A stretch of 64,000 bases of DNA, from NCBI RefSeq assembly GCF_052857255.1, contig NC_135498.1, positions 164,358,124-164,422,123 on the forward strand, in the 5' to 3' direction. Positions 10,690 to 22,345 of the stretch are shown piece after piece. The stretch's first letter is position 1, and the number at the start of each line of letters is the position of its first letter. The notes beneath the pieces were generated by a model. It was not told where the DNA came from and made no database searches. It saw only the letters and a list, made by a program, of their open reading frames with translations. This stretch comes from Amblyomma americanum (Eukaryota; Arthropoda; Arachnida; Ixodida; Ixodidae). A program made the translations under genes and the position numbers.

Positions 10690-11020
10690 TGCCTTACTTC
10701 CCCTCTCGTTAACATCCTGATTGCGTTGACTACTTTATAGATTTGTCTGCAACTCTTCGGCTACTCTAACTCTCTTATCTATATTGCTGAAGATATTGCC
10801 CTTTTTGACTCTTAACGTGTACATCTGATTTTTGGCTGTGCCTAGTTTTCTCTTCACCGCTTTTAGGCTACGTGCGTTTTGTAGAGCGTGCTAGATTTTC
10901 TGCATAATAAAATTTTTTATCTCGTCTACATTGCGGTATATTATTAGATTTGATAGCTGTGCCAATTCTATTCGCTCTGTGGGGTTAAAGGCTTTCATGT
11001 TTTGGTGTTTCTAGAAAAGC
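10690..11020 (-). mobile_element. RTE-like LINE, further continuation
   Basis: The minus-strand LINE continues with family landmarks on the reverse strand: CTTAACGTGTACATCTGATT, CTAGTTTTCTCTTCACCGC and GGGGTTAAAGGCTTTCATG. It ends near AGCAGATAATCAG. This is the endonuclease-to-RT linker region and carries no intact frame. Confidence 0.7.
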
Positions 11021-12530
11021 AGATAATCAGGTTACGAAGCGAAGATATTCTTCTTTCACTATTATCACGATGTCAGAAGTGGTAATTGCGGATTTATTTG
11101 TTACGAAGAGCGTCCCACAGACTTAAGGTAGCGGTTTTCATGGCAGAAGTTGGCACTGGTCGCGTCTTCCTTGTCTCCCTTCAATCGCACTTGAGCGTGT
11201 CTTCTGCACACCGAATTATTGTGTGTTTATTGTAAGTTTTTTCGCGCGGCTATCACCTAACTTGCATTGATCAAATATCGTGCACAGCTACCCTGAAACA
11301 ATGCGCCTTGCAAACTGCGGGAGATGGTGGTTCATAAACATGGTGGAGACATATCCCAGCGTTTGAATCATCGAAGTCTGTGCAAGCTATATATAGTGGT
11401 CTGAGTCCTAGGTCACCTTGAAAAGAAGAAGGACGAACCGTAGATATGGAGCGTATGCATTGAGTTTGGGCATGTCGGTTTACACCGAAAACAAAAACGA
11501 ATAAATGTACGCCAAACTCAGTTTTTGGAATTCGGTTTTAACTGAAAAAGGTCAGAGCTCGTGGAATCCAATGCATAGATAGCTGGCTGTTGAATGCGAG
11601 TTACACTAAGTCAAAGCTTAAAAGCCAAGGGTATGACACGAAGATGGTGTCGCTAGGTAAGCAGCGCAGTTTTGAGATTTGAGTCATTACTCCACTAGTT
11701 TACACGCCGCTGATGACACGCACGCTCCACCTCTTTGCAGCCTGCTTGCTCAGCGCAGTTTGTTCCCTCTCGTCATCTCCTAAGAGCAGTTAAGTAGACA
11801 AAAGTACGCTAAGCAACTGCATGCAGGACACTGACAAGAAACCGTGCATAGGCGTCCCGCGAAGACATGTTTTGGCTACCATGACAATTGGGCGGCAGTT
11901 CTATCGCTGCCGTCCACACGCAGACCCCGTGATGTCCCGCCCTGGCGCTCAACCCAGCGCGACAACCCAACGCTAACATGTCAACCTACTTCGTAGAAGT
12001 GAATTTTTGCTTGCGTTTTTATCTGCCGGCTAACTAGTCTAACTTCAGTTACTCTTCTAATGGCGATAGAATTTTATTCTGTAAGAACAGCTCCAAATAC
12101 TACCATTTCGACGACGAAAACACCGAGCTAAACTGCAATTGAGTTTTAACCACTAAGTGTTGCTGCATTAAATCACCGTAAAAAAAACTACCATTTGGAC
12201 GACGAAAACACCGAGCTAAACTGCAATTGACTTTTGACCACTAAGTGTTGCTACATTAAATCACCGAAAAAAGTCAGCATTTCATTGGTCGAAAATAGTA
12301 TTCACCGAATAAAACCGAAACTTGGGTTTTCAAATAAAAGCCGAAAAAAGTCCATCCAATGTTTAAAAAATAAAAACCGGAAAGTCCAGCCCCTAGTTAT
12401 GCATTACACATGAGCCCGCATTGCGCACCCAGCATATGTGGCGCCCTTGAGAGAATAGATGATTCGCGTTATGGAAGGTCATCTTGCAAGATAAAATTAG
12501 AAGGGGAGAGTGCGGAGGGAGCGGCGTACT
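11021..12530. other. Unassigned region
   Basis: No coding frame of note. The stretch contains the tandem duplication at 12101-12276 and several ACCGAAA-rich segments (11480-11540, 12290-12370) that look like remnants of a low-complexity or DNA repeat. A short CA run lies at 12536-12552. Confidence 0.4.
12101..12276. repeat. 88-bp tandem duplication
   Basis: The segment starting TACCATTT at 12101 recurs at 12189 with about 95% identity over 88 bp, including ACCGAGCTAAACTGCAATTG and CTAAGTGTTGCT. Only two copies are present. Confidence 0.85.
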
Positions 12531-12874
12531 TGACAACACACACACACACACACTCACATTAAAATTCAAAATCTGTTTATTTCTAACAAAATCATCAACG
12601 AGGGCTCAAACAAAAAGATAAGCAAGTTGAATTTATTGCATTTAGGCCACCCATTCCATGACATGCAGTGAGGACAGAATATGTACATTTGTATTTTACA
12701 GAAAAAAGAAAGAAGTATCAGTTGTACAGAGAGAGCCAAGTAAAACAATTTAAATGATTTAAATATTCCAGCGATACAATTCTTGCACAATACGTTGATT
12801 TAAAGCGTTCAACTCTATAAACCATGAGCCATTTCTCTTTTGCATAAGTTTTTTTCATGCGGGTTTTTCATGCA

Positions 12875-12960
12875 GGACACGGTTAATTGGAGAGGCATGG
12901 GATGGGCCTTCATCCTGCGGTTGCATTAGTCAGTATGACGAAGACGATGATAATGAAGAA
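12875..12960 (+). mobile_element. RTE-like LINE 3' tip
   Basis: GGACACGGTTAATTGGAGAG, then TAGTCAGTATGACGAAGACG and a GATGATAATGA tail match the last about 80 bp of the RTE-like LINE family. It is a severely 5'-truncated insertion. Confidence 0.7.
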
Positions 12961-13660
12961 ACTGATTACGTGGTCCCGTCAGACCGTTTATGCAGCTCAG
13001 AAACTACGGATGCACAAATATTCCGTTATCCCTTGGCTTCTTATGGCTAAACGTTGGCGACATTAGTTGATGAGGCGCTGATGCATGAGTAACGGCCGCA
13101 GTAAACGCGGTCCAATGAATAAACGGGGCCAACAATGGACAACAATGGCCATTTGGTGTTTAAGAAAGAACATGCCTACTACACGGAAGTGATGATAGTG
13201 CTGTACACTTTAAATCTAGAGAATGCCCTTTTTTTTACTCACTGTAGCACTCTATCACAGTCACTGTAAAGAGAGATGATGGCTTCCTAGCCGAGTACAT
13301 ACGGAAGCCAGAAGACTTATTTCAAGCACCTTTTGAGGGTTCTCACGCATTGACTGAATGACCTTTTGACACTGACAAAAAACTGTGCTGGCTAATCTAG
13401 TCATCTTATAACCTGATGTATCAGGCTACAGAATCTTGAAATAAAGGGTTGCAAGGGAAATGAGTGATGTATAACATTAAGTAGCCCCGTGATCAAGTGG
13501 AAAACATAATGATAGTAAGCTTTGCTACATGTCTGCAAAAAGACCCACAGTGATGTCTCTTAATGTCGCTGCAGTTTTCTCTGAGGAAACACTCCAGGTG
13601 TAGTCAAGCTCACAGCCTTCAATCGAGGTATTCTCTTTTTCTTGTTTACAGGTGCAGATT
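12961..13660. other. No recognisable feature
   Basis: No coding frame, tandem repeat or mobile-element signature recognised between the LINE tip at 12960 and the tail of the CR1/L2-like LINE. Confidence 0.5.
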
Positions 13661-13912
13661 ACTATTAGAAGAAGAAGAAGAAGAAGAAGAAGACTTTATT
13701 TCCACCATGTGCAGTACACAGATGGAGGACGACGGAAAAAAGCCGTCAATAGGCGGCTTGACGAGTCCGTCGCCCCACTTAATGAGCAGCGTTTGGTCAA
13801 CAGCAATCAATTCATACAGTCAAACAAAAGAAAATGAAAACACTTGATCAGTGCAGAACAGAAGCAAAACAGAGTGGTCCGAAAAATTAAATCCCAGGAT
13901 AAGTAAAATCAG

Positions 13913-16760
13913 TTATTCATCCTCAGTAAACATAGAGCGAAGCTTAGCAGCGGAGCAAATAAATAAATCAAAGTTAGTAGACAGATAATGGTTTAACAGT
14001 GATGGTAAAGAATAACATAGGCGTTCCATGCCAGAGTTCAAACGGGGTGCAACGATTTTTCAACATTCTCCATGTCTTGTAGCATAATATTGTTCATTCT
14101 TTTCTAAATATGCCAGAGTACCAAGGTTATGTATGTTGTATCTTACTTCATATTTAAATCTAGTACTCAAACGGTACAGATATAGTTTATGAGCCGTAAT
14201 GACATGCGCTCTATGAAAAAAACCTGCAGTTGTTGCATTATAACCGGCGTTGTACAGATGACGTAGGTATCGCTTCTGCATGACATAAATTTTTTGTAGG
14301 TTAGAGAATGTAGTTGTACCCCAGACAAGTTGGCAATAGGTAACATGTGATAAAAGAGTGAATTATAAACCAATAGTTTAAGTTTTGTAGAAAGAATGTA
14401 TCTGAGACGACCAATTACTCCAGTTATCCGAGCTAAATTTGTCACTAGTAAGTTCACATGAGTTTCCCAGGACATGTGAGCAGTAAATGTCACACCAAGG
14501 CTTTTGAAATTGTCAACAATGTCAACAGGACGAAAGTTAAAAATAATATCGGCATGAGGAAGGAGTGGCTTATTCTTTGCCCGAAAGATAACGCTTTTGT
14601 TTTATTTGTGTTAATTTTCATAGAATTATAGGACGACCATTGTTGTAGTTGAACTATTGTGTCATTGCAACTAGAGATAAGTTGATCGATATTATTACCA
14701 GAGAAAAATATGCTAGTATCGTCTGCGTATATGATAAATTTGGCATCCTGGTTAATATTAACAATGTCATTTATATAAAGATTAAAGAGCAAAGGCCCCA
14801 ATATGCTACCTTGTGGGACACCACAAGCCAGTGGTAGGACTTGTGATCGAGAGTTAATTTGGACTACTTGTCGCCGGTGGGACAAATATGACCGTAGTAA
14901 ATGTAACGCACATCCACGTACACCATAAATATCCAACTTATTCAATAAAACTTCATGATTGACCAAGTCAAAAGCCCTGGAGAAGTCAACAAATAAGCCA
15001 ACCACGATTTTCTTGTTCTCAAATTGTGTTAAAATATATTCTTTTTGGTGAAGCAAGGCTAATTCAGTTGACATATTCTTCCGGAAACCAAATTGGTAAG
15101 GTGTTAATACATTGGAGGTTTCGATGAAATTCAAAACCCTGCAATAAATTATTTTCTCGAAAACCTTTGAAAAAATCGGCAATATAGATACAGGCCGATA
15201 ATTGCCAAATTCGTTTCGATTCCCCTTTCTAAAGAGCACTACTACTTTGGCAACCTGCAACTTTACTGGGAATATAGACGTAGTTAAACACATATTAAAA
15301 ATATTCGTAAGAACTGGTGCAATTACATCTGCGACGTATTTGGCGGGTTTTATTTGAATTTCATCGATATCCCTACTGCTGCTGTTTTTTAAACTTCTCA
15401 TTGTTGAAATCACTTCCTGCACTGTGACTGGCTGTAAAAATAAAGTTCTATCATTCCTTCTGTTCATATATTGACATGCGTTGTGGGAACTACCTGGTGT
15501 ACTCATATTTGTGAAAAAAGTGTTGAAAGCATCAGCCAGTTCCGCCCCTTGCAAGTCCTTGCCCTTAATAGTAAGTTTGGACATGCAGCTCCTGCTATTT
15601 CCACGGCGTAGTAACATATTTAGTTTGTCCCAAAGCAGTGCGCTCGGTGCATTTTTGACATCCACAAAAGATGAGAAGTAATATTTGCGCGCAATGCACA
15701 ATTTCTTGGTTAGTTTGTTTCGATATTGTTGGAAAATCGTCAAGTCATTAAGATTACGCGTGCGAAGAAATTTTCTGAACAGTCTGTCTTTTGTTCTCAT
15801 TTGTTGGTAGAGTTCGTATGTTACCCATGGTTTCCGAATTTTCCTATTTCTTTGGCGCTTTTTTACAGGAAAGTGAACTTGGTAAAAACCTTTAAATATA
15901 TCTAAAAATGCATCATAAGCATTGTCAGCATCGACGAAAGTCAGGACCTTTCGCCAGTCTATTTGAATCAATTCTTTTCTGAATGCATCGAGAGCCGCGT
16001 CAGTTACTGGCTGGTAAAGGTTTTCAGCAGGCGGATGTTTAGGAATGCTGGCAACATCTAGGCAAAAAAACACCGGAAGATGATCACTAATAGAACATGC
16101 TAATGCACCAGCTTTTACATCCGATAATACAAAATTTGTTATGAAGACATCCAATACTGACTGGCAATTAGTTGTTATTCTTGTTGGATTATGTATAACA
16201 TTGTTAAACCCATTTGACAGCAAAATATTGGTAAAATTGGTACAAACAGGAGTATCAATACCCATATCAATGTTGTAATCACCTGCAGCTACCAACATGC
16301 ACCTGCTTTCCACAACAAACGAAAGAAAGCTTTCATAAAATTCAAGAAATGTTGGAACATGCCCACTTGGCGGCCGATAACAAACCGAATACAGTACTTT
16401 ATCCGCAAATAAAGATAAAACTTCGTAATTGGGAGTTACAATACTGAAAGCGTCTACTAGTTCGCAGTCCATTTGTTCTAAAGTTAGAACTGCAACACCA
16501 CCACCGCGACCACAAGGTCGGTTGAGATAATGTGTATTATAGCCTTCCATTCTAAAAACAATACTCTCATTTTTGCTCCATGTTTCACTGAACATGACAA
16601 CTGAAAAATTGAAAGAAAATTGGCTAAAGAATTCATCTAACAGAAGTGCTTTGTTTCGGACAGATCTGGCGTTTAAATGCACAGATTTTAACGCATGACG
16701 TCCCAAATGAGATACCACATTGTTCAAGTCATCTGGTGAATAGAAATCGTGTTCATCCAT
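13913..16760 (-). pseudogene. LINE ORF2: endonuclease plus reverse transcriptase
   Basis: The ATG at 16760 opens a 756-codon frame. The N-terminal EEP (AP-like) endonuclease shows HLNARSVRNK, SETW, YRPPSG, GDYNIDMG and a C-terminal SISDHLPVF. The RT shows GNYRPVSILP, FVDFSRAFD, GVPQGSILGPLLF and the catalytic YADD. A one-base loss near 14585 shifts the frame; the reading continues at 14493-14167, shifts again near 14330 into 14281-14060, and once more near 14085 to reach a natural end (MFTEDE) with stop at 13913-13915. The full product would have about 945 residues, normal for the clade. It would nick target DNA and copy the element RNA in place. Confidence 0.85.
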
Positions 16761-17711
16761 CTCTAGCTTCTCTGTTCAAGAATGATACTGGCTGGGCGCA
16801 CCATTTGGGCAGAAGGCGGTCGAGGTCATCACGGCTTCTAACGTGAATTGCGTTTGCACCATCAGACATTCTCAAAAGAACCTTTCCATGCGTATGCCAC
16901 ACGTATTTAAAACCAGCTTCTTTGGCCCAGTTCTTTGTAGCTTGTAGCAGGTCTCTGTTGTGACGGGTCAAGTTTTCCTGGATGAAGATGCGTGGATGGC
17001 TATCATTTAGCTTGCTCTTTTTACTTAACCAAGATTCCCTTGTCGACTGCCTTGTGAAACGGACGATTATTCCGGGAATTTTGTCTTTCTGTGCGGGTAG
17101 CCTGTGTACCGAGGCAACGTCATGCTCGACCAAATGTGGCGTTTCCAGCTGGTCTGCAACTCCGTTTAGCACATTATGCAAGTTTTCACCTTGCACGAGA
17201 GGCACCCCATGGATTTCTAAATTAAGCTGCCTATTTCGGAATTCAAGTTCGTTCACTTCCCGCCGAAGCTGAGCCTGAGCAGATTGGTTCTCATCCTCCT
17301 TCATCTCCAGTTCCTGTACCTGCTTTCTAAGTACCTTAATTTCATTTTCCTGCACGAAAATAGTTTTTTCAGTTCCTCAAAAATGGCAGACATGTGCGTA
17401 ACAGACACCTCCATAGTTTCTACTCGAGCGGCGAGGGAAGGTAGGCATTCTAGCTTTAGATTAATAGATCCAAGGATAGCTTTTATATCCATGTCAATCT
17501 TGTTTTCATCAGTGTTGCTACCACCTTGTACCGAGCTCCGGCAATTTTGGCATCGCCATGTTTTCTTTGCAGCTTCGGATTTTCCTTTGCATGACTTTTC
17601 GGCTATTCCCTCGCATTTTCCAAAATGGTATTCGTGCACACACTCAGAACAAGCTACACGCCCCTCATTTTCATGGAATGCTTCATCACAAGTGAAGCAG
17701 ACATGGGACAT
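16753..17711 (-). pseudogene. LINE ORF1: PHD finger, coiled coil
   Basis: The ATG at 17711 begins MSHVCFTCDEAF, and the following 60 residues have the Cys/His spacing of a PHD-type zinc finger (CFTC, CSEC, H, then WRCQNC). A coiled-coil region follows. A frameshift near 17350 moves the reading into 17355-16753, which is Glu/Lys/Gln-rich (VLRKQVQELEMK) and then resembles the C-terminal RNA-binding part of ORF1 proteins (EIHGVPLVQGENL). PHD-containing ORF1 is known in L2/CR1-type LINEs. The stop TGA lies inside ATGGATGA with the ORF2 start, suggesting termination-reinitiation to make ORF2. Confidence 0.8.
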
Positions 17712-17830
17712 TGTTTCCACTACAGCAGAAAACCACAATAGGCCCGGCAATACAGCAAAATATACAAGTCTTTGGCAGCGACAGCAGCACAAGCACCACT
17801 ACGCGTACATTAAATAGGGGAACAAACTAA

Positions 17831-19600
17831 CCTGCACAGTTGAAATAGCAGATCAAGAGATGTTCGCTGGATGCTGCCGTCGCTGCCAAATGACTGCCTC
17901 CCCGTGTGCTCTTGATTTATCCGTCAGGCGCGCAAGCGCAGTAGGGGCGTGCGGCGGTGATTGCTCCGGTGATCACGGCGGTGACGGTGTACGCGGCAGG
18001 GGCCTGGGCGTCACACAGCTCTCGGGAGCACTGTGCAGTTCGAGCGGTAGAAAAAGCCAGGCAAATCCGCAATGTCCGATGGATCCTTCACCGGGCAGCG
18101 CTTGACAATCCGGGAAATGCCAGTCGTATTCTATATAATTCTGTAAAATTTGATCAAGAACCTTGGCACTCTGCACAATGATCATATTAACGCAGAAACA
18201 TGCTCGAGTCATTTGTTTCTTAAAACACTACATGTTTTTATTCATGTTGTCTCTTGCAAAAAAAACGCTTCATAAACATCTTACGATTATGTTCGAACTC
18301 TTAAGGCAGCGCTAACAGCAGGCATAAATTGTATTTGCAGGAAGAAAACTAAAAACAATAAGAAGAGGTTATTGGCGGTGGAGAATTCATCACGTGAAAA
18401 TATGACGGAAGGTTACATGCAAAAAAATTCAGTACCGTTTCAATAATGCTTTTCGCGTTCAGCTTCAGACCTCTCGGAAGCAGCCATGAACTCCCTGAAT
18501 TTTAAGCTACCAGAAATACCCCTACAAGATTGTGTGTGCATCAATTTCCTTTAGCGCAAGGTAAACACGTTCAAGGATGCTAGTTTGGTTTGCAAGTACG
18601 TAGCGCATGATCTAGAAAAATGTCATTGAAATAAACTTTTCTGTGAGCCAGTGAAACGGACTGGTTCTGACATTTTTTTTTGTTAAACATGACAAAACAT
18701 GAAAAGAGAGGTTGGTACCTAAAGGTGGCTACAACTACTCCTTACCCCTTTAAAGAAAAAAAAAACTACTCTAACTTAAGGCGTAAAAAAACTGAAGTGC
18801 CCACACGCAACAAAATAAGACGGCAGCAAAAACCTAACCTCAGTGATAAACGCAGAATAGATACTAAGAAAACCCGAGTAGTCAATAACCACAATTCAAC
18901 AATTCAACCGGCAGAGACATAAGAACTTAGCAATAAGAAAGAACATAACAGGGGAACATATGAACACAGGTATAATGTTGCAAGCACAGGTACATGAATG
19001 CATTACTAAAACTGTCACGAAGACAATGAGCAACTACTGTCAATAGACACAGAAAAGCGAAACCCAGAATGGTATAAAGGGCAGCAATGAATGTCAGCAA
19101 TAGCTCGGATATATAAGACAGAGCCCATTCTAGACCTGTCGTTGCAGACAAGTATCGCACAGATCACGCAAGGTCAGCACAAGCGCAAATAAGTGGTAGA
19201 AGTAAATTCCTTGAGCGTTTCCAATAATGCCCAGAGTTCCGAATTATTGGAGCGGCTCTATCGAGAGGTTTTAGTGCAGGCTGTGAATGACTGAATATTG
19301 ACATCCATCACAGTGCTTATTTTTAACCTACTTCCACTGGTACACCACCATATCTCTCAAACAAACCCTCTCCTGTGTTTTTTGACATCAGCATAGGTCG
19401 AAATTAGCCTACAGCCCTCTAGCACGAGAGTCTCTTAATACATACGCACTCATCTGCAGCAGCACACTACGCATACCATACGATACTGGTTTTTCATTAG
19501 AGATCACCTACAAAGGCAGGCGCAAAAGAAATAAGTGCATGCTGAAGAGCCCCTGGGGCATTCCTCATAGCTCGAGTCTCTTTGGGATGTAAATACAGTA
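17831..19600. other. Unassigned region
   Basis: 17860-18180 is GC-rich and has short open frames without a recognisable domain; the rest is AT-rich. I see no splice-linked frame, SINE or LINE landmark. Part of 17831-17900 could still belong to the LINE 5' UTR. Confidence 0.4.
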
Positions 19601-19640
19601 AAACCGAACAAAACCAAACCAAACCAAACAAAACAAATGG
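19601..19640 (+). repeat. Degenerate AAACC/AAACA simple repeat
   Basis: Runs of AAACC and AAACA (CCGAACAAAACCAAACCAAA and on) over about 40 bp. Confidence 0.8.
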
Positions 19641-19759
19641 GATGCAGTCAGGGTTTCAATCCCCATTTTTCTTAACTTCAGGCCCTTTGCTGTTGATAAC
19701 TGGGTTCTGAAGGTTAACCCGAATGCAGCACATGTGCATTATTGAACTCATATGTGGTA

Positions 19760-20470
19760 TGAGGTCAACAGAGATCCTTGAGTTCAAGACAACAAAAGAG
19801 CTTCAAATGCTTGATCATCCTTTCAACCTGTATCTGTACCTGTGCAACATGGTTGGTTTCCTGCAGTTCCCCAGAGGTGAACTGGACATTCCATTTCGAA
19901 AATGGGGTTAGAACAACAATTCCTTCTTTGCTTCCGGTTGGTGCCCTAATTACATGAAATTCCTAATCAGCAGGTACTGCATCTCCTGGCTCTATTCGGT
20001 CTAGAAATCCCGACTTCAGCATGATGCGGGTATGTGACGTTCGTCCCCCATAGGCATCTGGGATGAATGTAATGCAACCATTTGGCAAAATTCGCACCAA
20101 GGATATTAAAGTGTAACCATGCTTGTAGCGGGAAAATAGAGCACATCGCGGTTCCAGTGTTGTTGGTTGATGTGTGCTAACCTCAGTGCAATCTATAATA
20201 AAACAGCAACGTGGGTAGTGGCGCGTGAAGTAAGCAGGCACTAATGCATCAACAGTTGCACAAGACGGGTTTGGAATGAAATTCTGCAGTGCAGCCAACA
20301 TATTAATTAGAACAAAGTAGAATATTCCGCTTACAGCTGTACGTCGGAGGCCAGAGAGAACTGCAATGCTGACAAATAATGTTTCTAGTTTTAATCTCAT
20401 CAAAAGATTGCCAGCTTTTGAGCTATGTGCACGTCGATTTGCCGGACGGGTATGTGAGAAATACTAGATA
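19760..20470 (-). pseudogene. DDE_Tnp_4 nuclease core
   Basis: The 20403-19963 frame (146 codons) shows an HTH-like LETLFVSIAVLSGLRRTAVS, then CCFIIDCTEV with the first catalytic Asp, LFSRYKHGYTL, a YGGRTSH segment, and SGFLDRIEPGDAVPAD. In relatives the GGR-S-D motif carries the second acidic residue; here it is His. A TAG at 19963-19965 replaces the usual Lys/Arg, but the same frame continues with EFHVIRAP and then HVAQVQIQVERMIKHLK, the third-motif helix with its Glu. Upstream, the DVHIAQKLAIF helix is in another frame. The enzyme is inactive by two criteria: stops and the lost Asp. Confidence 0.75.
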
Positions 20471-21502
20471 AGAGGAGCGCAAATACATATGCGCTCATGC
20501 CACAGAGTTCTCACAATGCTTCTTCTTTGCGGTAGAGTGACTGATTAATGATTAATAACCCAAGAAACCACAGCTGCGCTCCTCCAGACCAGCAAGAGTC
20601 GACTCTGTAGCCACCTCGGCTTGAACAGTGGTGTCCACGGTGTTTTTGCGGCAGACTTGAGACTTGAAACTTGAAAAGCCGCAGACAAAAAAGGTCTTTT
20701 GTCCTTGATGAACACTTCCTTCACTCCGCGTAGCCTGGAAAACGGTAAAAATTTGCATTTGTTTCACTACTCTCCTGTATTTTGATGAGACAGTGCAAGC
20801 AACCGTGTTTTAGATTTATTTGGTCGCAGAGCCTCCTTGTTCCTGGCGCGAGCTTCTCTCCTAAAAGATACTTGATTTTCAGATTAGAGAACTTCTCAAT
20901 AGATTTCTCTTTTGAACAATTCTAAAATGAAATAAACAGTATAAAGTAAAATCCTGATAGTGACACCTTAATTATTAACATGTGCTCTACTTGCAGCATC
21001 AATTGCAAGCAGAACGTATAACAACGAATATCGAGTTAAATAGGTAGGCATATACAGTAGCTGGTATCGCTAAAAACGATGCAGAAAACAACATACCACA
21101 GATAACACTGCAGTGAAGCTTTCCGACGAACTTGGTGCACCGCCCGCTCAAGAAGCTGGAGCCTTAGGGCGTGAGGCCTCTGCCATGGTCTCTGGCTAGT
21201 CGGGTGCCGGCGCTTCAGAGGACAACCGGTCGGCACCCCGAAACTGCAGACTGGGAGCACAAAGCCTCGGCTGCGATCCGTACTTTCCGGGAGTCCACGC
21301 TTTTGTAGCCAAGCCTCTGCGCTGAGCTCTTGAAAAGATGCCAAGTTTAACTTCTGATGTGTAGCTCTAAACGGGATGTAACTATCAGAAATACCACACA
21401 GGAATGCTCTGCTCTGGAGCACATTTCTTAACACATATGAGCCGCCCCGGCAGTGTTTACGAAACAGCGAACTCTTTCCCGTGATCATGCCGCGCTGCTT
21501 AC

Positions 21503-21682
21503 CGCTCCTATCTCCTAATCTTTGTCTCGTTGCAGACGCCGTCGCATCTCCAGTAGCTCGCTGGAAACAGCGCAGGGACGTGTGTAATGTGTCCGGCAAT
21601 CGTGCTTTTCTCGCTTCCCACAAAATGTGCGCTGCAGATGCGGGTCCAGTAGCGGTTTGACTGCCACGGGCTTCAGTCCGGG
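21503..21682 (-). pseudogene. THAP exon B (C-x2-H half)
   Basis: With the acceptor ending CCATTAG at 21683 and the phase of exon A, the frame reads SPD, stop, SPWQSNRYWTRICSAHFVG, then HVPALFPASY. C-SAH is the C-x2-H ligand pair, and VPALFP is the conserved AVPTIF-like box at the THAP C-terminus. The TGA at 21673-21675 sits at a position usually coding Gly, and a second stop (21508-21510) just precedes a strong GTAAGC donor. Both argue for decay of a once functional exon. Confidence 0.75.
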
Positions 21683-21739
21683 CTAATGGAAACAAATACA
21701 ATAAGACGTTGACAACGCTGACGAGGCGTGTATGCTTAC

Positions 21740-21876
21740 CTTGCACGGCGTACCGCTCTAACCCAGCGCTGCCTTCTTTCCTCCTCATAGGGCCGCCAGG
21801 GTAACCTATAAAATTTTACCTTCGGGAACTTTCCGGCGGTGCACTTGTAACTGGTGTCGCAGCCGTACACACAACG
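21740..21876 (-). pseudogene. THAP exon A (first zinc-ligand pair)
   Basis: After an acceptor-like TTGTTTAG, the minus strand encodes RCVYGCDTSYKCTAGKF, then KFYRLPWRPY, then RRQRWVRAVRR. C-x3-C, the LP/FP turn, and the Arg-rich helix with Trp are the first half of a C2CH THAP zinc finger. The exon ends with GCAAG before GTAAGC at 21739. No ATG is in this exon; the start would lie upstream or has been lost. Confidence 0.75.
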
Positions 21877-22197
21877 CTAAACAATTTCTTTTAGATTGCG
21901 TACACTTCGTGCTGCCGCCTGCCGCCACGATGTCGATTACGGCGGCTGCACCTTGGACTTAAGCATAACGCATGTCGCGAACGGGAGGTGGCGCGACATG
22001 TACAGTCAAAGCTGCAGCGAACGAGGCGCTCAGATCTTTTTGGCCTACCTCACATGTTGCATCGGTTGCGATGCGGTTGTTTTCGACGTCGTCACGTTGC
22101 AACGCGCTACCAGCCGTCTTCTGTCTTTGCCCATGTTCTGTTTATAGGCTCAGGCGTGTTTCCAGTGGCTCTTTCGAATTTAATCCTAATTCGTGTC

Positions 22198-22345
22198 GGC
22201 TAGCTGCGGTGGTCAAGTGGCTGCCGCGTACTGAGCAGTGCGGATTAACTTGGGTCGAAATCGGTTGCGTCTGCAGCATTTCGAGTTGCCCGAAGATTCT
22301 GCTCATTTTTAAAGAACCCCAGTTAGCCGAAATTAACATGGATGC
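22198..22345 (+). repeat. Degraded tRNA-SINE copy
   Basis: GCTGCGGTGGTCAAGTGGCTG resembles an A-box segment, GGGTCGAAATC a B box, and AAAGAACCCC followed by GTTAGCCGAAAT the SINE body (compare AAAGATCCCCAGGTGG in the younger copies). It lies just upstream of the THAP pseudogene in opposite orientation. Confidence 0.55.

Larger units (their letters stand above)
13667..17830 (-). mobile_element. CR1/L2-like LINE, nearly full length
   Basis: One non-LTR retrotransposon on the minus strand with 5' region, ORF1, ORF2, 3' UTR and tail. The 3' end carries an AATAAAG signal (complement 13693-13699) followed directly by a CTT-repeat tail (complement of 13667-13692), as in CR1/L2-type elements that end in short microsatellites rather than poly(A). 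ORF1 and ORF2 overlap by the ATGGATGA arrangement. At least four frame disruptions (near 17350, 14585, 14330 and 14085) make it inactive, but long frames remain, so it is among the younger elements here. The 5' boundary is approximate. Confidence 0.85.
19760..21876 (-). pseudogene. THAP plus DDE_Tnp_4 (PIF/Harbinger-like) transposase gene, decayed
   Basis: Fragments of one protein lie in order on the minus strand: a THAP zinc-finger domain split over two exons (21876-21740, 21682-21503), a linker exon (about 20734-20552), then the transposase core (about 20470-19760). THAP-HTH-DDE_Tnp_4 proteins are a known arthropod family in which the THAP domain binds DNA and the DDE nuclease cuts and joins ends. 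Introns have plausible GT-AG sites (donors at 21739 and 21502; acceptors before 21682 and 20734). Breaks: in-frame TGA at 21673-21675, TAG at 21508-21510 five bases before a good donor, a frame change near 20402 and TAG at the 19963 end of the longest frame. Terminal inverted repeats were not identified, so an immobile host-resident copy cannot be excluded. Confidence 0.75.

Noticed and set aside
21036..21788. 250-codon minus frame as a gene
   Set aside because: It has a non-conserved, Arg-rich translation and overlaps the THAP exons in a different frame; the THAP reading explains the region better.
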